From Streptomyces capillispiralis (GTDB taxonomy: Bacteria > Actinomycetota > Actinomycetes > Streptomycetales > Streptomycetaceae), in NCBI RefSeq assembly GCF_007829875.1, contig NZ_VIWV01000001.1, positions 5,922,501 through 5,986,500 of the forward strand: 64,000 nt of DNA, given 5' to 3'. The translations under genes and the position numbers were made by a program. Below are positions 23,218 through 30,492 of the stretch, piece by piece. Within the stretch, counting starts at the first letter, position 1, and each line of letters starts with the position of its first letter. A model generated the notes under the pieces. The model did not search any database. It saw nothing but the letters and a program-made list of their open reading frames with translations, and was not told where the DNA came from.

Positions 23218-24459
23218 GTGAGCGAGCAGACGCAGCAACCGGGACGCCCCGAGCCGCGGCGGGTGGTGGTGGCGGGCGCGGGCATGGCCGGTGTGCAGAC
23301 CGCGGCCGCCCTGCGGGAGCAGGGCTTCACCGGCACCGTGACCGTGATCGGCGCCGAGCCCCACCAGCCCTACGACCGGCCGCCGCTGTCCAAGGCGGTG
23401 CTGCTGGGCACGGCCGAGGGCTCCGCCTTCGACGTCGACTTCGAGGAACTCGGCATCGGTCTGCGGCTCGGCTGCGAGGTGCTCGGCCTGCGCCCCGCCG
23501 ACCACGAGCTGGACACGGAGGCCGGGCCCGTCCCGTACGACGTGCTGGTGATCGCCACCGGTGCGGAGCCGGTGCGGCTGCCGGGCTCGGAGGGCGTCCC
23601 GGGGGTGCATCTGCTGCGCACCCTGGACGACGCCGAACGGCTGCGGCCGGTCCTCGCGCGGCAGCACGACATCGTGGTGGTGGGCGCCGGCTGGATCGGC
23701 GCGGAGTTCGCCACGGCGGCCCGGGAGGCGGGCTGCGCGGTCACCGTCGTGGAGGCCGAGGGCCGGCCGCTGGCCGAGGCGCTGCCCGCCGAGGTGACCG
23801 CCCCGATGACCGCCTGGTACGCCGAGGCCGGGGCCGTGCTGCGCACGCACGCGCGCGTGGCGCGGGTGGAGCCCGGCGTCGTGGTCCTGGACGACGGCTC
23901 GCGGCTGCCCGCCGGTGCCGTGGTCGTCGGCATCGGGGCCCGGCCCGCCACGGCCTGGCTGGCGGGCTCCGGGATCGAGCTCGGGCAGCGGGGCGAGGTC
24001 GTGGCCGACCGCCATCTGATGACCTCCGTGCCGGACGTGTACGCGGTCGGCGACTGCGCCTCCTTCCCGTCGGGGCGCTACGGCGGGCGGCTGCTGGTCC
24101 ACCACTGGGACAACGCCCTCCAGGGACCGCGCACGGTCGCCGTGAACATCCTCGGCGCGGCCGCCGGCCGGCCCCCGGCGGTGTACGACCCGGTGCCCTA
24201 CTTCTGGTCCGAGCAGTTCGGGCGGTTCGTGCAGTACGCGGGACATCACGCGGACGCCGACCGGACCGTGTGGCGCGGGGACCCCGCCGGGCCGGCGTGG
24301 AGCGTGTGCTGGCTCCGGGAGTCCCGCCTGGTCGCCCTGCTCGCGGTGGGCCGGCCCCGGGACCTGGCCCAGGGGCGGCGGCTGATCGAGGCGGGCACGG
24401 CGGTGGACGCGGAGCTGCTGGCGGATCCGGCCAGGCCGCTGAAGTCGGCGACGGCGTGA
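23218..24459 (+). CDS. FAD-dependent ferredoxin reductase-like oxidoreductase
   Basis: The 413-residue protein has two dinucleotide folds: FAD loop VVVAGAGMAGVQTAAALREQG at about 15-35, an NAD(P)H loop in DIVVVGAGWIGAEFATAARE near 155, and the second FAD motif VPDVYAVGDCASF around 275. The C-terminal 100 residues are the Reductase_C domain typical of rhodocoxin and other P450/dioxygenase ferredoxin reductases. It should pass electrons from NAD(P)H to a ferredoxin, but no ferredoxin or oxygenase gene is adjacent. Leaderless start at GTG 23218. Confidence 0.88.
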   Translation: MSEQTQQPGRPEPRRVVVAGAGMAGVQTAAALREQGFTGTVTVIGAEPHQPYDRPPLSKAVLLGTAEGSAFDVDFEELGIGLRLGCEVLGLRPADHELDTEAGPVPYDVLVIATGAEPVRLPGSEGVPGVHLLRTLDDAERLRPVLARQHDIVVVGAGWIGAEFATAAREAGCAVTVVEAEGRPLAEALPAEVTAPMTAWYAEAGAVLRTHARVARVEPGVVVLDDGSRLPAGAVVVGIGARPATAWLAGSGIELGQRGEVVADRHLMTSVPDVYAVGDCASFPSGRYGGRLLVHHWDNALQGPRTVAVNILGAAAGRPPAVYDPVPYFWSEQFGRFVQYAGHHADADRTVWRGDPAGPAWSVCWLRESRLVALLAVGRPRDLAQGRRLIEAGTAVDAELLADPARPLKSATA

Positions 24460-24549
24460 CGCTCCGGCCGGGCGTGTCCGGGCGACGCGTCGGCCCGGGC
24501 GGGCGGGGCTGACTTCCGACTGTCAGTGGCAGGTGGCAGGCTTGTACCC

Positions 24550-24915
24550 GTGACCGAGATTGACGCAAAGATCGATGCTCTCGTCCCCGCCTGGCTCACT
24601 CTCCCCGACATCGCCGAACAGCTCGGCGTCGAGGTGACGCGCGTCCGGCAGCTGGTCAAGGAGGGCCAGCTCATCGCCGTACGCCGCGGTGAGAACCGGG
24701 CGCTGCACGTCCCCGCCGCCTTCATCGACGGCGACAAGGTGGTCAAGGGCCTGTCCGGCACCCTGACGCTCCTGCGGGACGACGGCTTCACGGACGAAGA
24801 GATGCTGGAGTGGCTCTTCACCCCCGACCCCACCCTGCCGGGCACGCCCGCACAGGCACTCGGCGAGAACCGCGGCACGGAGGTGAAGCGCCGGGCCCAG
24901 GCGCTCGCGGTCTGA
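24550..24915 (+). CDS. Rv2175c-like winged-helix DNA-binding protein
   Basis: The 121-residue protein has the Rv2175c layout: WLTLPDIAEQLGVEVTRVRQLVKEGQLIAVRRGENRALHVPAAF, a helix-turn-helix with wing, then the C-terminal domain (LSGTLTLLRDDGFTDEEMLEWLF). In M. tuberculosis Rv2175c is a DNA-binding substrate of the kinase PknL encoded next to it. Here a PASTA kinase gene lies about 4 kb away, so a kinase-substrate link can be proposed. GTG 24550 starts the conserved part; there is no clear ribosome site, and CAGGCT seven bases upstream may serve as a -10 element for a leaderless transcript. DNA target unknown. Confidence 0.87.
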   Translation: MTEIDAKIDALVPAWLTLPDIAEQLGVEVTRVRQLVKEGQLIAVRRGENRALHVPAAFIDGDKVVKGLSGTLTLLRDDGFTDEEMLEWLFTPDPTLPGTPAQALGENRGTEVKRRAQALAV

Positions 24916-24981
24916 GCCGCGGCCGACCGGCCCCAGCCGAAGAACCGTCCGGCGTCACCCGAGGTGGCGCCGCCCGAACAG

Positions 24982-25014
24982 CACCGGCCGGGGCACCCCG
25001 TGCCCCGGCCGGTG
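24982..25014. terminator. Perfect 15-bp hairpin after the Rv2175c-like gene
   Basis: CACCGGCCGGGGCAC (24982-24996) and its exact complement (25000-25014) are separated by three C. No U tract follows. It probably ends transcription of the gene at 24550. Confidence 0.7.
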
Positions 25015-25162
25015 GCCCGTGCACCGGTGCCGCGCGGCGGACGGGCCCGGCATAGGGTCCTGTGCGGCGCGTTCCGCCGGCCCGTGACGGCCGGGGGTGC
25101 CCGCCGCCGACACACCGGGCCCGCCGGGCCCGTACGCCGCAGATCCTCCGGGGGGCACCCGT

Positions 25163-25843
25163 ATGACCGACACCGTTCGTGTGACCGACACCGCCCGGGC
25201 CCGGCTCGCCGACGCCCGGCTCTACCTCTGCACCGACGCCCGCGAGCGGCAGGGCGATCTCGCGGAGTTCCTGGACGCGGTCCTGGCCGGCGGGGTCGAC
25301 ATCGTGCAGCTCCGCGACAAGGGCATGGAGGCCCGCGAGGAGCTGGAGCACCTGGAGGTGCTGGCGGACGCCTGCGCCCGGCACGGCAAGCTGCTCGCGG
25401 TCAACGACCGCGCCGACGTCGCCCACGCCGCCGGCGCCGACGTCCTCCACCTCGGCCAGGGCGACCTGCCCGTGCCCGCCGCCCGCGCCGTCCTCGGCGA
25501 CGAGGTGCTCATCGGCCGCTCCACCCACACCGAGTCCGAGGCCGCGGCGGCGGCCGTCCAGCCCGGCGTGGACTACTTCTGCACCGGCCCCTGCTGGCCC
25601 ACCCCCACCAAGCCCGGCCGCCCCGCGCCCGGCCTCGACCTGGTCCGCCGCACCGCCGCCCTCGGCACCGACCGCCCCTGGTTCGCCATCGGCGGCATCG
25701 ACCTCGGCAACCTCGACGAGGTTCTCGAAGCGGGCGCCCGCCGGGTCGTCGTCGTCCGCGCGCTCACCGAGGCGGACGATCCGGGCGCGGCGGCCGCCGA
25801 GTTCGCCGGGCGGCTGCGGCAGGCCGCCGGAAAGGCCCGCTGA
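25163..25843 (+). CDS. thiE: Thiamine-phosphate synthase
   Basis: The 226-residue TIM-barrel enzyme couples HMP pyrophosphate with thiazole phosphate to thiamine phosphate. Motifs: LRDKGM (pyrophosphate/Mg region), AVNDRADVAHAAGADVLHLGQGDL, IGRSTHTESEA, GPCWPTPTKPGRPAPGL and FAIGGIDLGNL. ATG 25163 follows a GGGGGG tract as a weak ribosome site. The two hundred bases before it hold no THI element, so it is not under the same riboswitch as thiOSG on the other strand. The metF gene lies 126 bases downstream with its own promoter. Confidence 0.93.
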   Translation: MTDTVRVTDTARARLADARLYLCTDARERQGDLAEFLDAVLAGGVDIVQLRDKGMEAREELEHLEVLADACARHGKLLAVNDRADVAHAAGADVLHLGQGDLPVPAARAVLGDEVLIGRSTHTESEAAAAAVQPGVDYFCTGPCWPTPTKPGRPAPGLDLVRRTAALGTDRPWFAIGGIDLGNLDEVLEAGARRVVVVRALTEADDPGAAAAEFAGRLRQAAGKAR

Positions 25844-25953
25844 CCCGTGCGCTTCCGGCGCCGACCCGGCGTGTCACCGGGTGTCCAAGGGATGGACAAC
25901 AAGTCGGCGTTTCGGACAAATCTCCCGCATCCGGTTGGGGGACCGCCGTCCCC

Positions 25954-25963
25954 TGGCTAACCT
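25954..25963 (+). promoter_or_regulatory. -10 element for leaderless metF (approximate)
   Basis: TAACCT is followed by six bases and the metF ATG at 25970; no ribosome site is present. The hexamer is at about 25958-25963. Confidence 0.55.
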
Positions 25964-25969
25964 GCCCGT

Positions 25970-26893
25970 ATGGCCCTCGGAACCGCATCCACCAGGACTG
26001 ATCGCGCACGCACCGTACGCGACATGCTCGCCGCCGGGAAGACGACGTACTCGTTCGAGTTCTGGGCCCCGAAGACGGAGAAGGGCGAGCGCAACCTGTG
26101 GGACGCGCTCCGCAGGGTCGAGGCCGTCGCCCCCAGCTTCGTCTCCGTGACGTACGGCGCGGGCGGCTCCACCCGGGCGGGCACGGTGAAGGCGACCGAG
26201 CAGATCGCCGCCGACACCACCCTCACCCCGGTCGCCCACCTCACCGCGGTCGACCACTCCATCGCGGAGCTGCGCAACATCATCGGCCAGTACGCCGACG
26301 CCGGGATCCGCAACATGCTGGCCGTGCGGGGCGACCCGCCCGGCGACCCCATGGGTGACTGGATACCGCACCCGCAGGGACTGACCTACGCCGCCGAACT
26401 CGTCCGGCTCATCAAGGAGTCGGGCGACTTCTGCGTGGGCGTCGCGGCCTTCCCCGAGATGCATCCGCGCTCGGCCGGCTGGGACGCCGACGTCGCGCAC
26501 TTCGTCGACAAGTGCCGGGCCGGCGCCGACTACGCGATCACCCAGATGTTCTTCCAGCCCGAGTCGTACCTGCGGCTGCGTGACCGAGTCGACGCGGCGG
26601 GCTGCGAAACCCCCGTGATCCCCGAGGTCATGCCGGTGACCAGCGTGAAGATGCTGGAACGGTTGCCGAAGCTCAGTAACGCCTCGTTCCCTGACACCCT
26701 CAAAGAGCGGATCCTCACAGCGAAGGACGATCCGGCGGCGGTACGCTCCATTGGCATCGAGTTCGCCACGGAGTTCTGCGCGCGGCTGCTGGCCGAAGGA
26801 GTGCCCGGACTGCACTTCATCACGCTGAACAACTCCACGGCGACGCTGGAAATCTACGAGAACCTGGGCCTGCACCACCCACCGCAGGCCTAG
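25970..26893 (+). CDS. metF: Methylenetetrahydrofolate reductase
   Basis: The 307-residue FAD enzyme reduces 5,10-methylene-THF to 5-methyl-THF for methionine synthesis. Typical motifs: YSFEFWAPKTEKGERNLWDAL with the catalytic Glu, SFVSVTYGAGGSTR, HLTAVDHS, NMLAVRGDPPGD (folate/FAD Asp) and AITQMFFQPESYLRLRD. Length is usual for the bacterial form. The start ATG directly follows a TANNNT -10 element, so the mRNA is probably leaderless. A tyrosine-rich membrane protein gene follows after 56 bases with its own ribosome site. Confidence 0.94.
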   Translation: MALGTASTRTDRARTVRDMLAAGKTTYSFEFWAPKTEKGERNLWDALRRVEAVAPSFVSVTYGAGGSTRAGTVKATEQIAADTTLTPVAHLTAVDHSIAELRNIIGQYADAGIRNMLAVRGDPPGDPMGDWIPHPQGLTYAAELVRLIKESGDFCVGVAAFPEMHPRSAGWDADVAHFVDKCRAGADYAITQMFFQPESYLRLRDRVDAAGCETPVIPEVMPVTSVKMLERLPKLSNASFPDTLKERILTAKDDPAAVRSIGIEFATEFCARLLAEGVPGLHFITLNNSTATLEIYENLGLHHPPQA

Positions 26894-26949
26894 ACCGGTC
26901 GCACGCACATACGACACACTGCGTAGCGACCACTGGGAGAGGGGCGTAC

Positions 26950-27903
26950 ATGGGCTGGACGGTCCTCTACATCGCGTTCGGCATCGTCGCGCTGTGGCTG
27001 CTCGGCGAGGTGCTGCTGCAGTACAAGGCGCGGCTGCGCTGGCGGCTGCTCGCCTTCGGCGGCTTCCTCGGTGTCGTGCTCGGTGTGCTGATCCCGTCCG
27101 TCGTCGTCATCGGGCTGGGCGCCGCCGCCTTCGCGGTCGGCCAGACCTATGTGACGCTGTCGTTCCGCCGCGGCTTCGCGTCCGGCTGGGCGGTCAACGC
27201 GCCGCTGCTGGCCGCCGCCAAGGGCCGCCGCGGTGACCGCGGGCGCTCGGAACCGACCCTGGAGGTCTCCGACCTGGAGCCGTCCGGCGCCGGCTACGGC
27301 GACGCGGCCGACGGCCACCACGACAGCGCCGCCCACGGCACGGACGACGACTACGACCGCGACGACGTGTTCACCCCCGCGCGCGCCGCCCAGCCGGCGG
27401 CCGCCGAGACCACCGCCGTCTACGAGCCGCAGCCCCTGCCCGACGACACCGGCTCCTACGGCGTCTACGGCGGCGACAACGGATACGCGGCCCCGTCCCA
27501 GGACCAGTACGCGGCGGCCGCCCAGGGCACCGACCAGAACTACGCCTACGACTACTCGGGCTACGGCCAGCAGCAGGGCTACGACACCACCGGCCAGCAG
27601 CAGTACGCCGCCTACTCCGACCCGTACATCGGCAACGCGGCGTACGGCGCCACCGGGTACGACACCGGCTACGCCGACCCGCAGCAGTACCAGCAGCAGG
27701 GCTACACCCAGGACCCGTACGCGGGCGGCTACGCCGGCGAGACCCCGGCCGGCGGCCTGTGGGTCCCGCAGCAGCGCAGCCCCGAGGACCCGTACGGCGG
27801 CGAACTCCCGCCGGAGCAGCCGTACCCCTACCAGGGCGACGGACAGCCCCACGGCAACGGCGGCGGCACCAGCAACGGGTACGACGAGCAGTACCGCTTC
27901 TGA
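26950..27903 (+). CDS. Membrane protein with long Tyr/Gln/Gly-rich tail
   Basis: I do not recognise a named family. The 317-residue protein has two hydrophobic N-terminal stretches (about residues 3-22 and 34-64: VLYIAFGIVALWLLGEVLL, then LAFGGFLGVVLGVLIPSVVVIGLG). A basic turn (KGRRGDRGRS) follows, and then about 200 residues of low-complexity sequence rich in Tyr, Gln, Gly, Asp and Ala with recurring GYDT, QQQGY and DPY units. Such tails are disordered and aggregation- or condensate-prone. A ribosome site GAGAGGGG precedes the ATG. It ends eight bases before the convergent flavoprotein gene. The function is unknown. Confidence 0.75.
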   Translation: MGWTVLYIAFGIVALWLLGEVLLQYKARLRWRLLAFGGFLGVVLGVLIPSVVVIGLGAAAFAVGQTYVTLSFRRGFASGWAVNAPLLAAAKGRRGDRGRSEPTLEVSDLEPSGAGYGDAADGHHDSAAHGTDDDYDRDDVFTPARAAQPAAAETTAVYEPQPLPDDTGSYGVYGGDNGYAAPSQDQYAAAAQGTDQNYAYDYSGYGQQQGYDTTGQQQYAAYSDPYIGNAAYGATGYDTGYADPQQYQQQGYTQDPYAGGYAGETPAGGLWVPQQRSPEDPYGGELPPEQPYPYQGDGQPHGNGGGTSNGYDEQYRF

Positions 27904-27910
27904 CCCGCGC

Positions 27911-29407
27911 TCACTGCGAGCCGCGGAACTCCGGTCCCTCCACGATCAGCCCGGCGGCCAGCGCCCCCGACATCCCGGCGTGCGGGAGACCGCCGCCGGG
28001 GTGGGACCAGCCGCCGACCGTGAACAGCCCCGGCAGCCGCGTGCCGGTGGACGGGTGCAGCAGCCGCCCGCCCGCCGCCGCCAGCGCCGGCGCCGGCACC
28101 GCGCCGCCCTCCGCACCGGTCTCCCCGGCGATGTCGGCCGGGGTGCGCACCTCGTGCCACAGCAGCCGGTCGCGCAGGTCCGGCACGGCCCGCCCGGCGA
28201 CCGCGATCAGGTGCTCGGCGAGCGCGTCCGGTGCCCCTTCGGACCCCCCGGGCGCCACCGCCGTCACCGTCACCGCCTCGTGGCCGGCGTCCGGGACCAG
28301 CGCCGGGTCGTCCGGCCGCAGGACCGTGACCGTGGGCCGGGCGGGCACCGCCGCGGGGGCACCGAACAGCGACTCAAGCTCCGCCTCCCGGTCCCCGGTG
28401 TGCACGACCGTACGGTGCGCGGTCCCCTCCGGACGCCCGCCCCGCAGCGCCAGCAGCACCGTGACCCGGCTCGCCGCGCCCCGCTGGGCCGGAACGTCGT
28501 CCGCGGCGCGCACCCGGGTCCCCCGGCAGAGCCGGTCCAGGACCCCGGGCGCCACCCCCGCGACCACGAGGTCCGCCTCCGCCACCGCGCCGTCGGCCAG
28601 CTCCACGCCCGCCGCCCGGCCGTCCTTCTCCACGATCCCGGCCGCCTCGGCACCGAAGTGGAACTCCACCCGCCGGGCCAGGCACCGCTCGTACAGCGCC
28701 CGCGCCAGCTCCCGCATCCCGCCCCGCACGTACCAGGTGCCGAAGGCGTGCTCCATGTACGGCAGCACGGCCGCGCTCGCCGGGGTCGCGCGGGGGTCGA
28801 GGCCGTGGGCGAGCGCGTGGCTCTCCAGCAGCGCGACCAGCCGGGGATCACGCAGCTCCCAGGCGCCGACCTCCGCGAGAGTGCCCGCGACACGGGTACG
28901 CAGCAGCCGCTTGTGCGGGACCGCGGGGTAGGGCTCGCGCTCGGCCAGGACCTGCCAGTTGGGCCACAGCGGCTCCTCCAGCAGCGGCCGGCGTGACCGG
29001 TCCCAGGCCTCCCGGGCCCGCACCAGGAAGTCGCCCCAGCGCCGGGCGGCGGCCGCGCCGAGGGTCTCCTCCAGGGCGGAGACGACGCCCGCGCGGGAGG
29101 TGTTGGGCAGCGACAGGCGCGTGCCGTCCGCGAACACGTGGTGCGACGACGGATCCACCTGGACCAGCTCGACGCACTCCTCCAGCGGCTCCCGGCCGGT
29201 CTTCAGGAACAGGTCGCGGTACACGGCGGGCAGGGGGAGCAGCCCCGGCCCGGTGTCGAAGGAGAACCCGTCCCGCTCCCGGCGGCGCAGCGCACCGCCG
29301 TACGTCCGCGTCCGCTCGTACACCGCCACCCGGTGGCCCGCGACGGCCAGCCGGGCGGCGGCCGCCATCGCGCCCATCCCGGCGCCGATCACCGCAATCC
29401 GTGCCAT
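27911..29407 (-). CDS. CrtI/phytoene dehydrogenase-like FAD oxidoreductase
   Basis: The 498-residue flavoprotein begins with a dinucleotide loop (RIAVIGAGMGAMAAAARLAVAGHRVAVYER) and GGALRRRERDGFSFDTGPGLL, the start of carotenoid desaturases and related NAD(P)/FAD oxidoreductases. The C-terminal motif LFTVGGWSHPGGGLPHAGMSG is the FAD-binding end of this superfamily. No carotenoid genes (crtE, crtB) are nearby, so the substrate is unclear; such orphan homologues are common in Streptomyces. ATG 29407 lies seven bases after TAAGGT on the minus strand without a ribosome site, so it is probably leaderless; an ATG eight codons upstream would lie inside that promoter. Confidence 0.83.
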   Translation of the reverse strand: MARIAVIGAGMGAMAAAARLAVAGHRVAVYERTRTYGGALRRRERDGFSFDTGPGLLPLPAVYRDLFLKTGREPLEECVELVQVDPSSHHVFADGTRLSLPNTSRAGVVSALEETLGAAAARRWGDFLVRAREAWDRSRRPLLEEPLWPNWQVLAEREPYPAVPHKRLLRTRVAGTLAEVGAWELRDPRLVALLESHALAHGLDPRATPASAAVLPYMEHAFGTWYVRGGMRELARALYERCLARRVEFHFGAEAAGIVEKDGRAAGVELADGAVAEADLVVAGVAPGVLDRLCRGTRVRAADDVPAQRGAASRVTVLLALRGGRPEGTAHRTVVHTGDREAELESLFGAPAAVPARPTVTVLRPDDPALVPDAGHEAVTVTAVAPGGSEGAPDALAEHLIAVAGRAVPDLRDRLLWHEVRTPADIAGETGAEGGAVPAPALAAAGGRLLHPSTGTRLPGLFTVGGWSHPGGGLPHAGMSGALAAGLIVEGPEFRGSQ

Positions 29408-29827
29408 GCCAGGGACCTTATCGGCCGCCACCGACAGTCCGTGCCCGAGTACCCGCGCCCCCGCCGGGGGGACCAGGCGGCGGCGGGCGCGGGTGGGCGC
29501 GGGTGCGCAGGCCTGAGTACCGGTACCTAGTCACCGAGATGAGTACGCGCGCGGAGGGGAGCCGGCCCGCGCGAACGGGAGAGTGGAGACCACGGAGAGG
29601 GGCACGGCCCCGGAACCGGCGACACGGGGCGCCGGAACGGGACGGGCCCGCGATCCGCTCCTTCCGTCGGCGCCGTCGGCGGGAGCGAGGCACGGGGGAA
29701 CCCGGGGGACGACCGCAACGGGGGTTGTGGGGGGACGTACGGGGGAGCACGGAAGGCGCCGGTCCGACCGGTGGCCCGCGGGGGACGCGGCCACCGCCGG
29801 ACCGGCGCTCTTCGCCGTGCCGCGGGC
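29408..29827. other. 420-base gap without a confident gene
   Basis: The gap separates the flavoprotein gene start from the TetR gene end, both on the minus strand. It holds the -10 element of the flavoprotein gene (TAAGGT at about 29415-29420, minus) and a perfect palindrome GTACCGGTAC near 29517. A plus-strand frame from an ATG at 29540 is Arg/Gly-rich with no family features and no good ribosome site. I see nothing else. Confidence 0.5.
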
Positions 29828-30457
29828 TCAGGGGCGGCCGCTGACCCGTCCCTGGAGCAGCCGGGAGAGCGCCGCGTGGACCTCGTCCAGGGAGCGCTCC
29901 GGCTGGAAGGACTGCCAGTCCAGCGCGGCCACCAGCACCATGCCGACCAGGGCCGCCGCCGTCAGCGGGACGTCGATCTCCTCGCTGAACTCGCCGGTCG
30001 CCACGCCCTCGCGCAGCACCCCCTCGACCACCGCCACGGCCTGCTGGCGCACCACCATCAGCGTGGACTGCCAGGCCCGGTTGGTGCGCCACAGCTCGGC
30101 CACGTACAGCTGGGTGAAGGCCGGGTAGCGGTCGATGAAGACGAGCCCCGCGCGGATCATCGCGTCCAGGGCGTCGACCTTGCCGCCGCCCTCCCCGGCC
30201 GTCCTCTCGGCGGCCTCCCGCAGCGAGGCGGTCAGCAGACCGACCCCGTGCCGCAGCAGCTCCTCGAAGAGGACGGACTTGCTCGCGAAGTTGTAGTAGA
30301 CGGTGCCCTTCGCGACTCCCGCCCGCTCGGCGATCTCGTCCACGGTGGTGGCGGAGAAGCCCTGCTCGGCGATGAGGGTGACGGCCGCCTCGTAGAGCTT
30401 CTGCCGGGTGGCCTCGCGGCGGGCGCTGCCGCCCGGCGTGGTGCTGCTGCGTTCCAT
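29828..30457 (-). CDS. TetR-family repressor
   Basis: The 209-residue protein has an N-terminal TetR HTH (about 12-60: RQKLYEAAVTLIAEQGFSATTVDEIAERAGVAKGTVYYNFASK) and a variable helical ligand domain with Trp/Phe-rich segments (FTQLYVAELWRTNRAWQ). It lies directly downstream of the YhgE and ATPase genes on the same strand. A 14-bp palindrome in the promoter of that operon (33325-33338) is a likely binding site, which would make this an autoregulated export or membrane-stress operon. ATG 30457 begins the conserved region; the ribosome site is weak (GGGG), and GAGAAT seven bases upstream might allow a leaderless internal start. Confidence 0.9.
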   Translation of the reverse strand: MERSSTTPGGSARREATRQKLYEAAVTLIAEQGFSATTVDEIAERAGVAKGTVYYNFASKSVLFEELLRHGVGLLTASLREAAERTAGEGGGKVDALDAMIRAGLVFIDRYPAFTQLYVAELWRTNRAWQSTLMVVRQQAVAVVEGVLREGVATGEFSEEIDVPLTAAALVGMVLVAALDWQSFQPERSLDEVHAALSRLLQGRVSGRP

Positions 30458-30492
30458 GGCCCCGATTCTCACAGCAACGCCGGTCCGCGTGT

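Noticed and set aside
25015..25162. TPP riboswitch before thiE
   Set aside because: The CTGAGA and ACCTGATC core sequences are absent in this stretch.
27911..29407. Carotenoid biosynthesis cluster
   Set aside because: Only one CrtI-like flavoprotein is present, with no crtE, crtB or crtY around it.
29540..29844. Arg/Gly-rich plus-strand frame in the 29.4-29.8 kb gap
   Set aside because: No ribosome site, no family features, composition as in non-coding frames of high-GC DNA.
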